Source of the DNA: an uncultured Nannocystaceae bacterium
GTDB lineage: Bacteria; Myxococcota_A; Polyangia; Nannocystales; Nannocystaceae
DNA: 5,184 nucleotides
Direction: 5' to 3'
Assembly: GCA_938084085.1 (NCBI GenBank)
Contig: CALKDV010000029.1
Coordinates: forward strand, 1 to 5,184
Shown here: positions 1-5,184 of the stretch, in pieces
Layout of the letters: each line of letters begins with the position of its first letter
How positions within the stretch are numbered: the stretch's first letter is position 1
Notes under the pieces: model-generated
Told to the model about the DNA's origin: nothing
Database searches by the model: none
Seen by the model: the letters and a program-made list of their open reading frames with translations, nothing else
Translations under genes and position numbers: made by a program

Positions 1-708
1 ATCGGCATGGGCGGTGTGGGCAGCTGGGCCGCGGAGTCCTTAATTCGCTCCGGGGTTGGCAACCTCACCCTGGTGGATTTCGATCTGGTCTGCGTGACAA
101 ACGCCAACCGACAGCTTCACGCCATGAAGGGCACCACGGGCAAACCCAAGGTGGAGGTCATGGCGGAGCGACTCGCGAGCATTAATCCGAGCGCCCGCGT
201 AACCCCGCGTCGAGAATTCTACAACGCAGACACGAGCGCCTCACTTCTCGAGCCGCGGACCGACATGATCGTGGACGCCATCGACAACCTCGCCGCTAAA
301 TCGCACCTCATCGCCACCTGCCGCGCGCAGGGGATCCCCATGGTGGTCTCGGGCGGGGCCTCGGGGAGGATGGACCCCACGGCCATCCAACGTGGTGATC
401 TGGCGGAGGTCACCGGCGACCCCTTTTTGAAAGCGACGCGGAAGCTGTTGCGCAAACACCATGGCTTTGAGACCTCCGCACCTTGGGGAATCCCCACGGT
501 GTTCTCTATGGAGCCTTGCGCCAACCCGCAGCCCCTCGACTATGACGAGGGGACCGGCTTTGTCTGCGTCTGCCCGCAAGGCGACAACGGCATGCACACC
601 TGCGACCAACGAAATCTGATCTACGGGACCGCGAGCTTCGTCACCGGCGCGTTCGGACTCGCGTGCGCCGCCGCGGTCGTCGATCGCCTCGTTTCCGCGT
701 CCGAGTAA
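1..708 (+). CDS. tcdA: tRNA threonylcarbamoyladenosine dehydratase TcdA (CsdL), 5'-truncated by the window edge
   Basis: ThiF/E1-like superfamily enzyme. In E. coli, TcdA uses ATP to adenylate and dehydrate N6-threonylcarbamoyladenosine at position 37 of ANN-decoding tRNAs, giving cyclic t6A; it acts in the cytoplasm and works with the CsdA/CsdE sulfur system. The reading frame is open from base 1, so the gene begins upstream. About 30 N-terminal residues are missing compared with the roughly 268-residue E. coli protein. Numbering from the Met at base 7, one sees the nucleotide-binding loop GMGGVGSW (G at base 4 onward, residues 1-7), VDFD (D24, D26), NANRQ (N34, R35), the Lys of GKPK (K48) and VDAIDN (D90, D93), which are the canonical E1/ThiF ATP-site residues. 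The segment SGGASGRMDPT (115-125) matches the GGAGGQIDPT region of E. coli TcdA. The C-terminal part carries Cys187, Cys189 and Cys199, then GTASFVTGAFG (207-217). The stop is TAA at 706-708. It converges on the acyltransferase gene, 31 nt away. MoeB or ThiF are less likely because the C-terminal half follows TcdA. Confidence 0.93.
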   Translation: MGMGGVGSWAAESLIRSGVGNLTLVDFDLVCVTNANRQLHAMKGTTGKPKVEVMAERLASINPSARVTPRREFYNADTSASLLEPRTDMIVDAIDNLAAKSHLIATCRAQGIPMVVSGGASGRMDPTAIQRGDLAEVTGDPFLKATRKLLRKHHGFETSAPWGIPTVFSMEPCANPQPLDYDEGTGFVCVCPQGDNGMHTCDQRNLIYGTASFVTGAFGLACAAAVVDRLVSASE

Positions 709-731
709 ACGCCCTGGATTTTCTCGAGGCG

Positions 732-756
732 GCGCCCTCTCACCGCGCGAGGGCGC
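732..756. terminator. GC-rich hairpin between convergent genes, possible weak bidirectional terminator
   Basis: A perfect 8-bp inverted repeat, GCGCCCTC (732-739) and GAGGGCGC (749-756), encloses a 9-nt loop. It lies just after the tcdA stop and overlaps the stop codon of the minus-strand acyltransferase (TGA at 742-740). The position between two convergent genes suits a shared terminator. Neither side has a real T-tract after the stem, so an intrinsic terminator of the standard type is not shown and the call rests on position and stem only. Confidence 0.35.
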
Positions 757-1531
757 GCGCTTCGGTCACAAGTTCTTGCACCCTGTCGCGCAAAAAACTC
801 TCCGGGCTCGGGCCGAGCGCGTCGAGATCGATAGGGGCGCCCACGACCATACCGATTCGAACACTGGAGCGGGCCGCGTAGCGTCTCATATGCTCTAAAA
901 ACGTCTCCTCAAGGTATTCGCTGCCCTCGGGATACGCGAGTCCGACCGGCACAACCTCGGTGGAAATGCCCCGAGCGGCTGCGAGGCTTCCCCGAAAAAA
1001 TGGCCGCACCTCGTCGCCCTCGAAGGTGCTCCCTTCCGGGAAGACAGACACCGTCCGCCCCGCGCGGAGGCGCTGACGAACCGCTCGAATCGCGCGCATC
1101 TTGCTGCTCGTGGAGTCTTTGTCCACGAACACCACCTGCGCGGCGCGAGCACCCGCGCCAATGACAGGCCAAAACTCAAGGTCGCCCCGACTTACGACGG
1201 CGCCCGCGAAGTGGGCCAGCATCAAGGGGATGTCGATGGCGGTGCGGTGATTCCCCACGACCAGCCGCGGGAGGTCGCTGCGCGGCGCGATCTCTCCGCG
1301 GGTCACAACCTCGGTTCCCATGATTGACAGCACCCCCTGCCCCCACCGAACGAGCCACCGGTCAAATATCTGTTGGCGACGCGTCGACGCAACAAACTTC
1401 ATATGCAGTCGAGCGCCGCCGTACACCAGGGCGCTCAGCACGGCCGCTCTCGCCGCGCGAACGTTGGAACGAAGGCGAGCCGAGAGCGGGAGTTGAGCGA
1501 ACGAAATCGGTGCTGTCGGGGCTTTCTCCAC
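740..1531 (-). CDS. PlsC-family lysophospholipid / 1-acylglycerol-3-phosphate-type acyltransferase
   Basis: Predicted membrane-associated acyltransferase that moves a fatty acyl chain onto a lysophospholipid or similar acceptor; the exact acceptor cannot be read from the sequence. From the GTG start at 1531 it has 263 residues. All main family blocks are present: NHRTAID with the catalytic H95 and D100 (HX4D), FVDKDS (135-140), FPEGSTF (164-170) followed by EVRPFFRG (174-181), and VVPVGLAY (193-200). The N-terminal 75 residues form an amphipathic, Arg-rich helical lead typical of these enzymes, without a strong transmembrane segment. The frame stays open up to an ATG at 1666, but that start has no Shine-Dalgarno sequence and would overlap the upstream gene by 65 nt with unlike, low-complexity residues. 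The GTG at 1531 lies 12 nt after a TGC-TACGAT extended -10 and gives a normal family length. The next in-frame ATG (1402) would cut into the conserved N-terminal helix. The family is near certain; the start is probable. Confidence 0.92.
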   Translation of the reverse strand: MEKAPTAPISFAQLPLSARLRSNVRAARAAVLSALVYGGARLHMKFVASTRRQQIFDRWLVRWGQGVLSIMGTEVVTRGEIAPRSDLPRLVVGNHRTAIDIPLMLAHFAGAVVSRGDLEFWPVIGAGARAAQVVFVDKDSTSSKMRAIRAVRQRLRAGRTVSVFPEGSTFEGDEVRPFFRGSLAAARGISTEVVPVGLAYPEGSEYLEETFLEHMRRYAARSSVRIGMVVGAPIDLDALGPSPESFLRDRVQELVTEARALAR

Positions 1532-1536
1532 GGCGC

Positions 1537-1572
1537 TGGGCGCATCGTAGCAAGCGAGAGTGCCGACGTCGC
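1537..1572 (-). promoter_or_regulatory. Predicted extended -10 promoter for the acyltransferase gene
   Basis: On the minus strand, TGC (1552-1550) is followed directly by TACGAT (1549-1544), a 4/6 match to TATAAT with the key T1, A2 and T6. A weak -35-like GCGACG (1572-1567, 3/6) lies 17 bp upstream. Transcription would begin near 1537, only about 6 nt before the GTG at 1531. The element lies in the 70-nt gap after the upstream gene's stop, so the acyltransferase could be expressed apart from it. The TGn extension may make up for the poor -35. Predicted only from the sequence. Confidence 0.45.
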
Positions 1573-1601
1573 GTCCTCCGAGACCCGGTGGAGCACCTCC
1601 G

Positions 1602-2633
1602 CTACCAACGACCTGGAGGTGGCTCGGCGAAGTTTCGGCCGGGGAAGGGGTCCGGTGTGTGCACATGGGGGCGAGGTCGCTCGATCACGCCGCGGGCGCG
1701 GAGCCCATCCATCGAGTCGTAGTCGAGCCTCAACAACACATCGGGGCGTCTAAAATTTCGCCGGCGGAAGCGGGCCTCTCGCACCTGGTCATGAAGATCC
1801 TCGCCCCACTGAGTGCCGAGCTGTCGCGGACCCGCTCGCCGGCGCCGAGCGGGTGAGACTGCGTCCTCTTCCACCATCCCCTCGTGTGCGTGCCCCGCGG
1901 CTCCACGGGATCCCGAGGGGCGCGCTGCGGGCATCGACGATCCGCTCGTCGGCCCATCGTCGAGTTGAAGCTCCTCCATATCGGCCCCGCGCGAGCGCTT
2001 GTGTTTGCGGTGGTGATGGTGGCCCTCGGCCTCCGGCGCCACAACCCTTGGAGTCGGACGAGGCCTCCGCCGGACGGTGCGCTCACGGAACGCCGCCACA
2101 CCGATCACGCCGACGTGTTGAGGCGTGCCCAGACGGCTGGAGTAGGCCCGGTCGGGCGCTGAGAAACGGAACGCGGCTACATGATCCATAGAACGACGAA
2201 ATCCCGGGATTGTGACCGTCCCCCACGCCGGGACGATGTAGCCGCGATGCACGGTGTAATCAGCCTCTTCTCCGGTGAGAACGTCGCGACCGTCCACGGA
2301 CACGACCACCTCCATCCGCGACGAAGAGCGATTGCGCAGGTGCAGTTCGTACCGCTCCCCCTGCTCTCCGGCCAAATAAAACTGCCCACCATGCTCGAAA
2401 GACCCGAGGTGAGATCCGTCTGCGCGAGTGGCGTAGATCTCAATATTTCCCTGGCGAACTTGTCGCGAATTGGCAGGTCTCGACGCCGGCGGATGCGCAT
2501 GAACCGTCGGGGTGCCGACCAGACACGCGGCCGCGGCCAGACACGCGAGAAATCCCCTCCGGCGCGGCTGACGGCCCGTCCGCTGGATTTTCTGTGGAGA
2601 GGTGGGTGAGCGGCTCGTGTTGGATTGGGTCAT
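1602..2633 (-). CDS. Uncharacterised exported protein with Tat-like signal peptide and conserved beta-rich domain
   Basis: 343 residues, function unknown. The start ATG at 2633 is preferred over the ATG at 2756 because AAGGA lies 4 nt upstream and a signal peptide then sits near the N-terminus. This has PRRRGFLA (residues 23-30), close to the twin-arginine RRxFL pattern, a hydrophobic core (27-40) and a likely cleavage site after VHA (44-46). The conserved-looking domain spans about 62-185: GNIEIYAT, then HGGQFYLAGEQGERYELHL, SVDGRDVLTGE (112-122), GYIVPAWGTVTIPGFRRSM and VGVIGVAAFRE (174-184). From memory this matches a widespread set of unnamed secreted proteobacterial proteins with SVDG, PW and GVIGVAVFRE signatures. 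A basic, low-complexity linker follows, with HHHH (205-208) and many Arg and Pro. The tail LGTQWGE...LDYDS...GVI...DPFPG (272-332) also looks like the end of that family, so the protein seems complete. The Arg/His-rich linker might bind metal or anionic polymers; this is speculation. It is divergent from the gene at 2771. Confidence 0.82.
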   Translation of the reverse strand: MTQSNTSRSPTSPQKIQRTGRQPRRRGFLACLAAAACLVGTPTVHAHPPASRPANSRQVRQGNIEIYATRADGSHLGSFEHGGQFYLAGEQGERYELHLRNRSSSRMEVVVSVDGRDVLTGEEADYTVHRGYIVPAWGTVTIPGFRRSMDHVAAFRFSAPDRAYSSRLGTPQHVGVIGVAAFRERTVRRRPRPTPRVVAPEAEGHHHHRKHKRSRGADMEELQLDDGPTSGSSMPAARPSGSRGAAGHAHEGMVEEDAVSPARRRRAGPRQLGTQWGEDLHDQVREARFRRRNFRRPDVLLRLDYDSMDGLRARGVIERPRPHVHTPDPFPGRNFAEPPPGRW

Positions 2634-2637
2634 TTCG

Positions 2638-2642
2638 TCCTT
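2638..2642 (-). promoter_or_regulatory. Ribosome binding site AAGGA deciding the ATG at 2633
   Basis: The minus strand reads AAGGA at 2642-2638, followed by a 4-nt spacer CGAA and ATG at 2633-2631. It is the only clear Shine-Dalgarno sequence before a start codon in the window, and it favours this ATG over the in-frame upstream ATG at 2756, which would also run into the divergent gene's promoter region. Confidence 0.6.
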
Positions 2643-2652
2643 CGGTCCTGAC

Positions 2653-2667
2653 AACGCCTGGGGCGTT
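2653..2667. repeat. Short inverted repeat in the divergent intergenic region
   Basis: AACGCC (2653-2658) and GGCGTT (2662-2667) form a perfect 6-bp inverted repeat around the 3-nt loop TGG. It lies 19 bp before the ATG of the minus-strand exported protein, within its probable leader, in the 137-bp region shared with the gene at 2771. It could be a small mRNA hairpin or part of an operator. At this length in GC-rich DNA it could equally be chance. Confidence 0.3.
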
Positions 2668-2730
2668 CGTGTGGTCTGGAACGACGGTCCCTCCTCCGCG
2701 CTTACACCCCGGCAAGAAATTCCCATCCCC

Positions 2731-2760
2731 TTGTGGCTGCGCGGATCCTCGTGCAAGACT
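2731..2760 (+). promoter_or_regulatory. Weak predicted promoter for the HEAT-like gene
   Basis: TTGTGG (2731-2736) resembles a -35 element (TTG kept). An 18-bp spacer ends in TGC (2752-2754), followed by AAGACT (2755-2760), a 3/6 match to TATAAT. The -10-like hexamer ends 10 nt before the ATG at 2771, so the transcript would have a very short leader, which agrees with the lack of a Shine-Dalgarno sequence there. The match is weak alone; it is listed because the same TGC-hexamer-start spacing recurs before two other genes in the window. Confidence 0.28.
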
Positions 2761-2770
2761 TTCCCTGACG

Positions 2771-3643
2771 ATGGCGAAGACGACTGAACAAGACGGTTAC
2801 ACTCTGCGTCTTGGAGAAGATCAGACCTCCGATTCGCGCGGCGCAGAGCGGCAGTTCATCCGCGTGACCCTCATTCGTCGCCCCGGTTTTTTCGGCCGCA
2901 ACTTCAACGTCCGCGAAACCCGCGCCCACGCATTCGACGTGCCCAACGCAGTCCCCCGCGCCCTCGGTGACGGGCGACTGCTCGCGTGGAGATGGCAGAG
3001 TCACCGCGACGCGAACGCCCTGATCTCCCATCGCCTCGAGACCCTCGCGGGACTCGGCTACGAAATTGTCGAGCGCAGCAAGGGCACGCGGGGAGAGTGG
3101 GACTGGCTCCGGGATCTCGTCCGCCAACGTTTGGCGGGAGCCACAAAACAGGCGGCGCCCAATCCTCGCTCCGGCGTTGAGGCGCTCAACGACGCGTTGG
3201 CTCGACTCGGTATCGAGCCCACACAGGTCGTCGCCGGGCTCGCGCAGATCGTTAACCTCTCGGAGGAGCTCGTCACGAACCCCACGCCCGAAGCGGTCTC
3301 GTCGTGCGAAGACGTTCACCTGTCGGTCCTCATCCCATTCTTGATCGAACACAAGAGTGAGAGCCTCCGCGAGGTGGGCATGCGCTGGCTCGCGATTCCG
3401 AGCACCCTCTATGACGTGGAGCCGTGGGTCCTGCGCGAATGGGCCCTCTCGGACGGTCCCCTCGCGAAGGTCCTCGTCCGCCGAATTGAGCGGGAAGGCC
3501 TCGCGCTCTTTGGGCTCGAGGGGCTCACCGCCCTCGCGACGGCGCGTCGTCGCGACACCCGCACGGGCGCGCGACGATGGCTAGAGCGGCTCGGCGAAGA
3601 GACGCGAACCGCGGAGCCCCCGCCACCCTCCGCGCGGCGCTGA
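2771..3643 (+). CDS. Uncharacterised protein: WGR-like N-terminal region and HEAT-like helical C-terminal region
   Basis: 290 residues from ATG 2771, with no signal peptide or membrane segment, so probably cytoplasmic. The frame is open upstream to 2594, but that part would overlap the divergent gene's start and leader and has no ordinary protein character; MAKTTEQDGYTLRLG looks like a natural N-terminus. Residues about 27-102 (from ERQFIRVTLIRRPGFFGRN to LAGLGYEIVE) alternate strands and end in a helix then GYE, which recalls the end of WGR domains (RWGRIG, then a helix and GY). The diagnostic RWGRIG block is not present, so this is only a suggestion. After a charged linker (102-136), residues about 136-276 are helical. 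Segments such as LIEHKSESLREVGMRWLA, EPWVLREWALSDG and ATARRRDTRTGARRWLERLG look like degenerate HEAT repeats (short helices with R/D at turns). The tail is Pro/Arg-rich (PPPP near 282-285). HEAT-like proteins usually act as protein-binding scaffolds. No catalytic motif is seen. It is divergent from the exported protein. Confidence 0.75.
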   Translation: MAKTTEQDGYTLRLGEDQTSDSRGAERQFIRVTLIRRPGFFGRNFNVRETRAHAFDVPNAVPRALGDGRLLAWRWQSHRDANALISHRLETLAGLGYEIVERSKGTRGEWDWLRDLVRQRLAGATKQAAPNPRSGVEALNDALARLGIEPTQVVAGLAQIVNLSEELVTNPTPEAVSSCEDVHLSVLIPFLIEHKSESLREVGMRWLAIPSTLYDVEPWVLREWALSDGPLAKVLVRRIEREGLALFGLEGLTALATARRRDTRTGARRWLERLGEETRTAEPPPPSARR

Positions 3644-3665
3644 GCGATTCAGATCTCGCTGCGCC
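3636..3665 (+). terminator. Bulged GC-rich hairpin over the stop codon, possible terminator
   Basis: GGCGC (3636-3640) pairs with GCGCC (3661-3665), and AGCGA (3643-3647) pairs with TCGCT (3656-3660). There is a 2-nt bulge (TG, 3641-3642) and an 8-nt loop, giving 10 bp in all. The stem overlaps the TGA stop at 3641-3643 of the HEAT-like gene. The nearest T-run is TTTT at 3684-3687, about 20 nt past the stem, so it is not a textbook intrinsic terminator. It may serve as a weak terminator or a 3'-end stabiliser ahead of the next promoter. Confidence 0.35.
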
Positions 3666-3707
3666 ACTCGGTCCACCCCTGAGTTTTCCGCGTCGGACCG
3701 CGCGTCA

Positions 3708-3736
3708 TTCACGTGCGCGTGCGAACCTGCTAGCGT
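3708..3736 (+). promoter_or_regulatory. Predicted extended -10 promoter for the TPR lipoprotein, leaderless arrangement
   Basis: TTCACG (3708-3713, 4/6 to TTGACA) is separated by exactly 17 bp from TAGCGT (3731-3736, with T1, A2 and T6 kept), and the spacer ends in the extended -10 TGC (3728-3730). The hexamer ends 7 nt before the GTG at 3744, so transcription would begin at or next to the start codon. There is no Shine-Dalgarno sequence before that GTG, as expected for leaderless translation. This is the best-formed promoter in the window. Confidence 0.5.
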
Positions 3737-3743
3737 CACCGCC

Positions 3744-5174
3744 GTGCCCTCGCCATCGACCCTTCTCGCTCGGTGCCACCGCCGCCTCCTCGCGCACGTG
3801 AGCCGCCACCGACTCGCCGCAATCCGCGGAGGTTGCGTGCTGCTGCTGCTCGCTCCTGCCACCGGGGGGATCGGATGCGCGGGGTCTTGGCCCGAGAAAG
3901 AATCGAGACGCGACCGGCAAGCGGGCTGGGACGCGTGGAGAGACCTGACCCCGGTCCTCGACGCGGCGGAGCCCTTCGTCACCAAGGACACACGCAAGGT
4001 CCTCTCCTCGTCCAAAAAAATGCTCGCCCAGGGTGCCGCCAAAACAGCAGACGAGCTGCTCCGCGCCTCCTCCGGTGGCGCGGACGGGCTGTGGATCTCG
4101 GTGATCCGTGCCAATCTCCTCGCGCTCAACTTCACTCGATGTATTCGCGGGGTCGCGTGGCGCCTCGAGGACCTCGACGGTGACGCGCCTGCGACCCGCG
4201 TCATCGACAATGATCTCGACACTCGACTTGGCCCCAACGACATCTCCGTCGAGGCCACCTTGTCCAACCTCGAGCAGGCCATCGAGCGCTCCACTTCTCG
4301 CACCCTCACGCTCCACGGCCGCATCGCGAGGGCGCGCGTCACCGCGACACTCTTGACCTGTCCTCCCAACCCAACCGTCGCGGAGTTGGCCCAGACCACC
4401 GCCCAACAAGATCTCGCCGCGCTCGCGGCGGAAGATCAGCTCCCGCCTGATCTCGCGTTCGTGTGGGCGCAGGTTCAGATGTCGACGTACTCCGCTGCAG
4501 CGGCAAAGCCATTCTTTGTGCGGGCGCTCAACGGAGGCTTCAACGAGCCGACCGTCGGCTACATGCTCTCAATGGCCTCGCTCGAACTTCGTGAGTACGA
4601 GGAGGCCATGCGACGATCGAAGACAGCCGCCGAGATCTTTGAACAGCGTGGAGACCGCGCTCAGGCGGCCCAAGCGTGGGCGATCCATGGAGAGGCGTGC
4701 CGGCGCGCCGATCAACCCGAGGCCGCGTCAACGTCCTTTGAACGCGCCCTCGGCCTCGACCCCGTGCAGCCCACGGCGATCCTCGGTTTCGCGCGCGTGG
4801 AGATCGCGGCAGGCAAGGACGCGCAAGACGCCCTCGGCGACCGGCTCGAGGTGCTCTACGGCGCGTCTCCCCTCACACAGGAGCGAGCCGAGGCCCTCGC
4901 CCAGACGCTCGAGGGCCTGGCCTACGTCGCGAACGAGGAGTTAGCGCTGTCCCAGGCGCTCCGAGACGCGCTCATCTCCGAGGTCGATCTGGATCAAGAT
5001 TCCGCGCGGCGCGCCGTTCGCTACTTCTTCGCAGCGACCCTCGATGCGCGGCTCGGCGATCTCAAAGGGGCACATGGCCGCGCCGCCGTCGCCCTCTCCG
5101 AGTCCGAAGACGCTGACTTCGAGCTGCCCGTCGATATCCGAGGCCTCCTCGATCGCCTCGCGAGCGCGCGCTAG
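3744..5174 (+). CDS. Predicted lipoprotein with TPR-like repeats
   Basis: 476 residues from GTG 3744, stop TAG at 5172-5174. The N-terminus has basic residues (HRR, RHR), a hydrophobic stretch CVLLLLAPATGG (31-42) and GIGC with Cys45, a somewhat non-canonical lipobox (Gly at -3). The mature protein would be lipidated at Cys45 and, with Ala at +2, probably sent to the outer membrane. A GTG at 3798 would give a more compact 26-residue signal before the Cys; the promoter seen at 3708-3736 favours 3744. The rest is alpha-helical and Ala/Leu/Glu-rich. The clearest tetratricopeptide unit is at about 305-340 (AQAWAIHGEACRRADQ, then FERALGLDP), with likely further units at 237-265, 270-303 and 420-455. 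TPR proteins of this type usually hold other proteins together; partner and role are unknown. No catalytic motif is visible. A 100-nt gap separates it from the HEAT-like gene, and only 10 bases follow its stop in the window. Confidence 0.83.
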   Translation: MPSPSTLLARCHRRLLAHVSRHRLAAIRGGCVLLLLAPATGGIGCAGSWPEKESRRDRQAGWDAWRDLTPVLDAAEPFVTKDTRKVLSSSKKMLAQGAAKTADELLRASSGGADGLWISVIRANLLALNFTRCIRGVAWRLEDLDGDAPATRVIDNDLDTRLGPNDISVEATLSNLEQAIERSTSRTLTLHGRIARARVTATLLTCPPNPTVAELAQTTAQQDLAALAAEDQLPPDLAFVWAQVQMSTYSAAAAKPFFVRALNGGFNEPTVGYMLSMASLELREYEEAMRRSKTAAEIFEQRGDRAQAAQAWAIHGEACRRADQPEAASTSFERALGLDPVQPTAILGFARVEIAAGKDAQDALGDRLEVLYGASPLTQERAEALAQTLEGLAYVANEELALSQALRDALISEVDLDQDSARRAVRYFFAATLDARLGDLKGAHGRAAVALSESEDADFELPVDIRGLLDRLASAR

Positions 5175-5184
5175 ACGGCGGGCG

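Noticed and set aside
1655..1665. Palindrome TGTGCACA
   Set aside because: It lies inside the exported-protein coding frame over the codons for His-Val-His and is short; chance is enough to explain it.
1324..2609. Chain of plus-strand open frames opposite the acyltransferase and exported-protein genes
   Set aside because: The translations are Arg/Pro/Ser-rich with no recognisable domain. The minus strand encodes conserved PlsC motifs and a signal peptide over the same bases.
2634..2756. Upstream extension of the exported protein to an ATG at 2756
   Set aside because: It would bury the signal peptide 65 residues inside the protein, and it ignores the AAGGA ribosome binding site before ATG 2633.
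2594..2770. Upstream extension of the HEAT-like protein to an ATG at 2594
   Set aside because: It would overlap the first codons and leader of the divergent exported-protein gene, and the extra 59 residues have no domain-like character. ATG 2771 fits better.
3838..3852. Short TGC/CTG repeat
   Set aside because: It only encodes the Leu run of the signal peptide hydrophobic core. Being a trinucleotide repeat of few units, it would not shift the frame, so phase variation is not suggested.
3581..4409. Two long minus-strand open frames (272 and 234 residues) opposite the lipoprotein gene
   Set aside because: They lie antisense to a frame with a signal peptide, TPR units and G/C-rich third positions. 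Their translations are low-complexity Arg/Ser/Ala/Gly-rich without motifs, as expected for shadow frames in GC-rich DNA.
1..5184. Search for a defence system, mobile element, CRISPR array, tRNA or biosynthetic cluster
   Set aside because: There are no repeats with regular spacers, no transposase, integrase, nuclease or helicase motifs, no tRNA-like cloverleaf noticed, and the five genes do not make a recognisable system.

Overview
This is a GC-rich window (by eye about two thirds G+C, strong G/C bias at third codon positions) densely packed with five protein genes on both strands. The style fits a delta-proteobacterial / Myxococcota-type chromosome: a proline- and arginine-rich secreted protein, a TPR lipoprotein, a HEAT-like protein, GTG starts and start codons without Shine-Dalgarno sequences. 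This lineage guess is inference from composition and gene style, not from a marker gene. I see no rRNA, tRNA, CRISPR array, insertion sequence, integrase or phage gene.

Layout. (1) 1-708, plus: the 3' part, with its 5' end outside the window, of a ThiF/E1-like enzyme that is very probably TcdA (CsdL), the ATP-dependent dehydratase that converts t6A37 of tRNA to its cyclic form. (2) 740-1531, minus, convergent with TcdA: a PlsC-type lysophospholipid/glycerolipid acyltransferase with clear HX4D and FPEG motifs. (3) 1602-2633, minus: an uncharacterised exported protein with a signal peptide that resembles a Tat signal, one conserved beta-rich domain, a His/Arg/Pro-rich linker and a conserved tail. 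(4) 2771-3643, plus, divergent from (3): an uncharacterised cytoplasmic protein with a possibly WGR-like N-terminal domain and a helical HEAT-like C-terminal half. (5) 3744-5174, plus: a predicted lipoprotein with TPR-like repeats.

The genes do not form an obvious pathway or system. TcdA is tRNA modification, the acyltransferase is membrane lipid synthesis, and the exported protein and TPR lipoprotein belong to the envelope. Genes 2 and 3 are co-oriented and could be partly co-transcribed, but gene 2 seems to have its own promoter. The most coherent non-coding signal is a recurring TGC plus -10-like element placed 7 to 12 nt before the start codon of three genes that lack a Shine-Dalgarno sequence. 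This suggests leaderless or nearly leaderless transcripts. Two GC-rich hairpins overlap stop codons at gene ends. I found no convincing evidence of a new defence, mobile or biosynthetic system here. The exported protein and the HEAT-like protein are the least explained genes.
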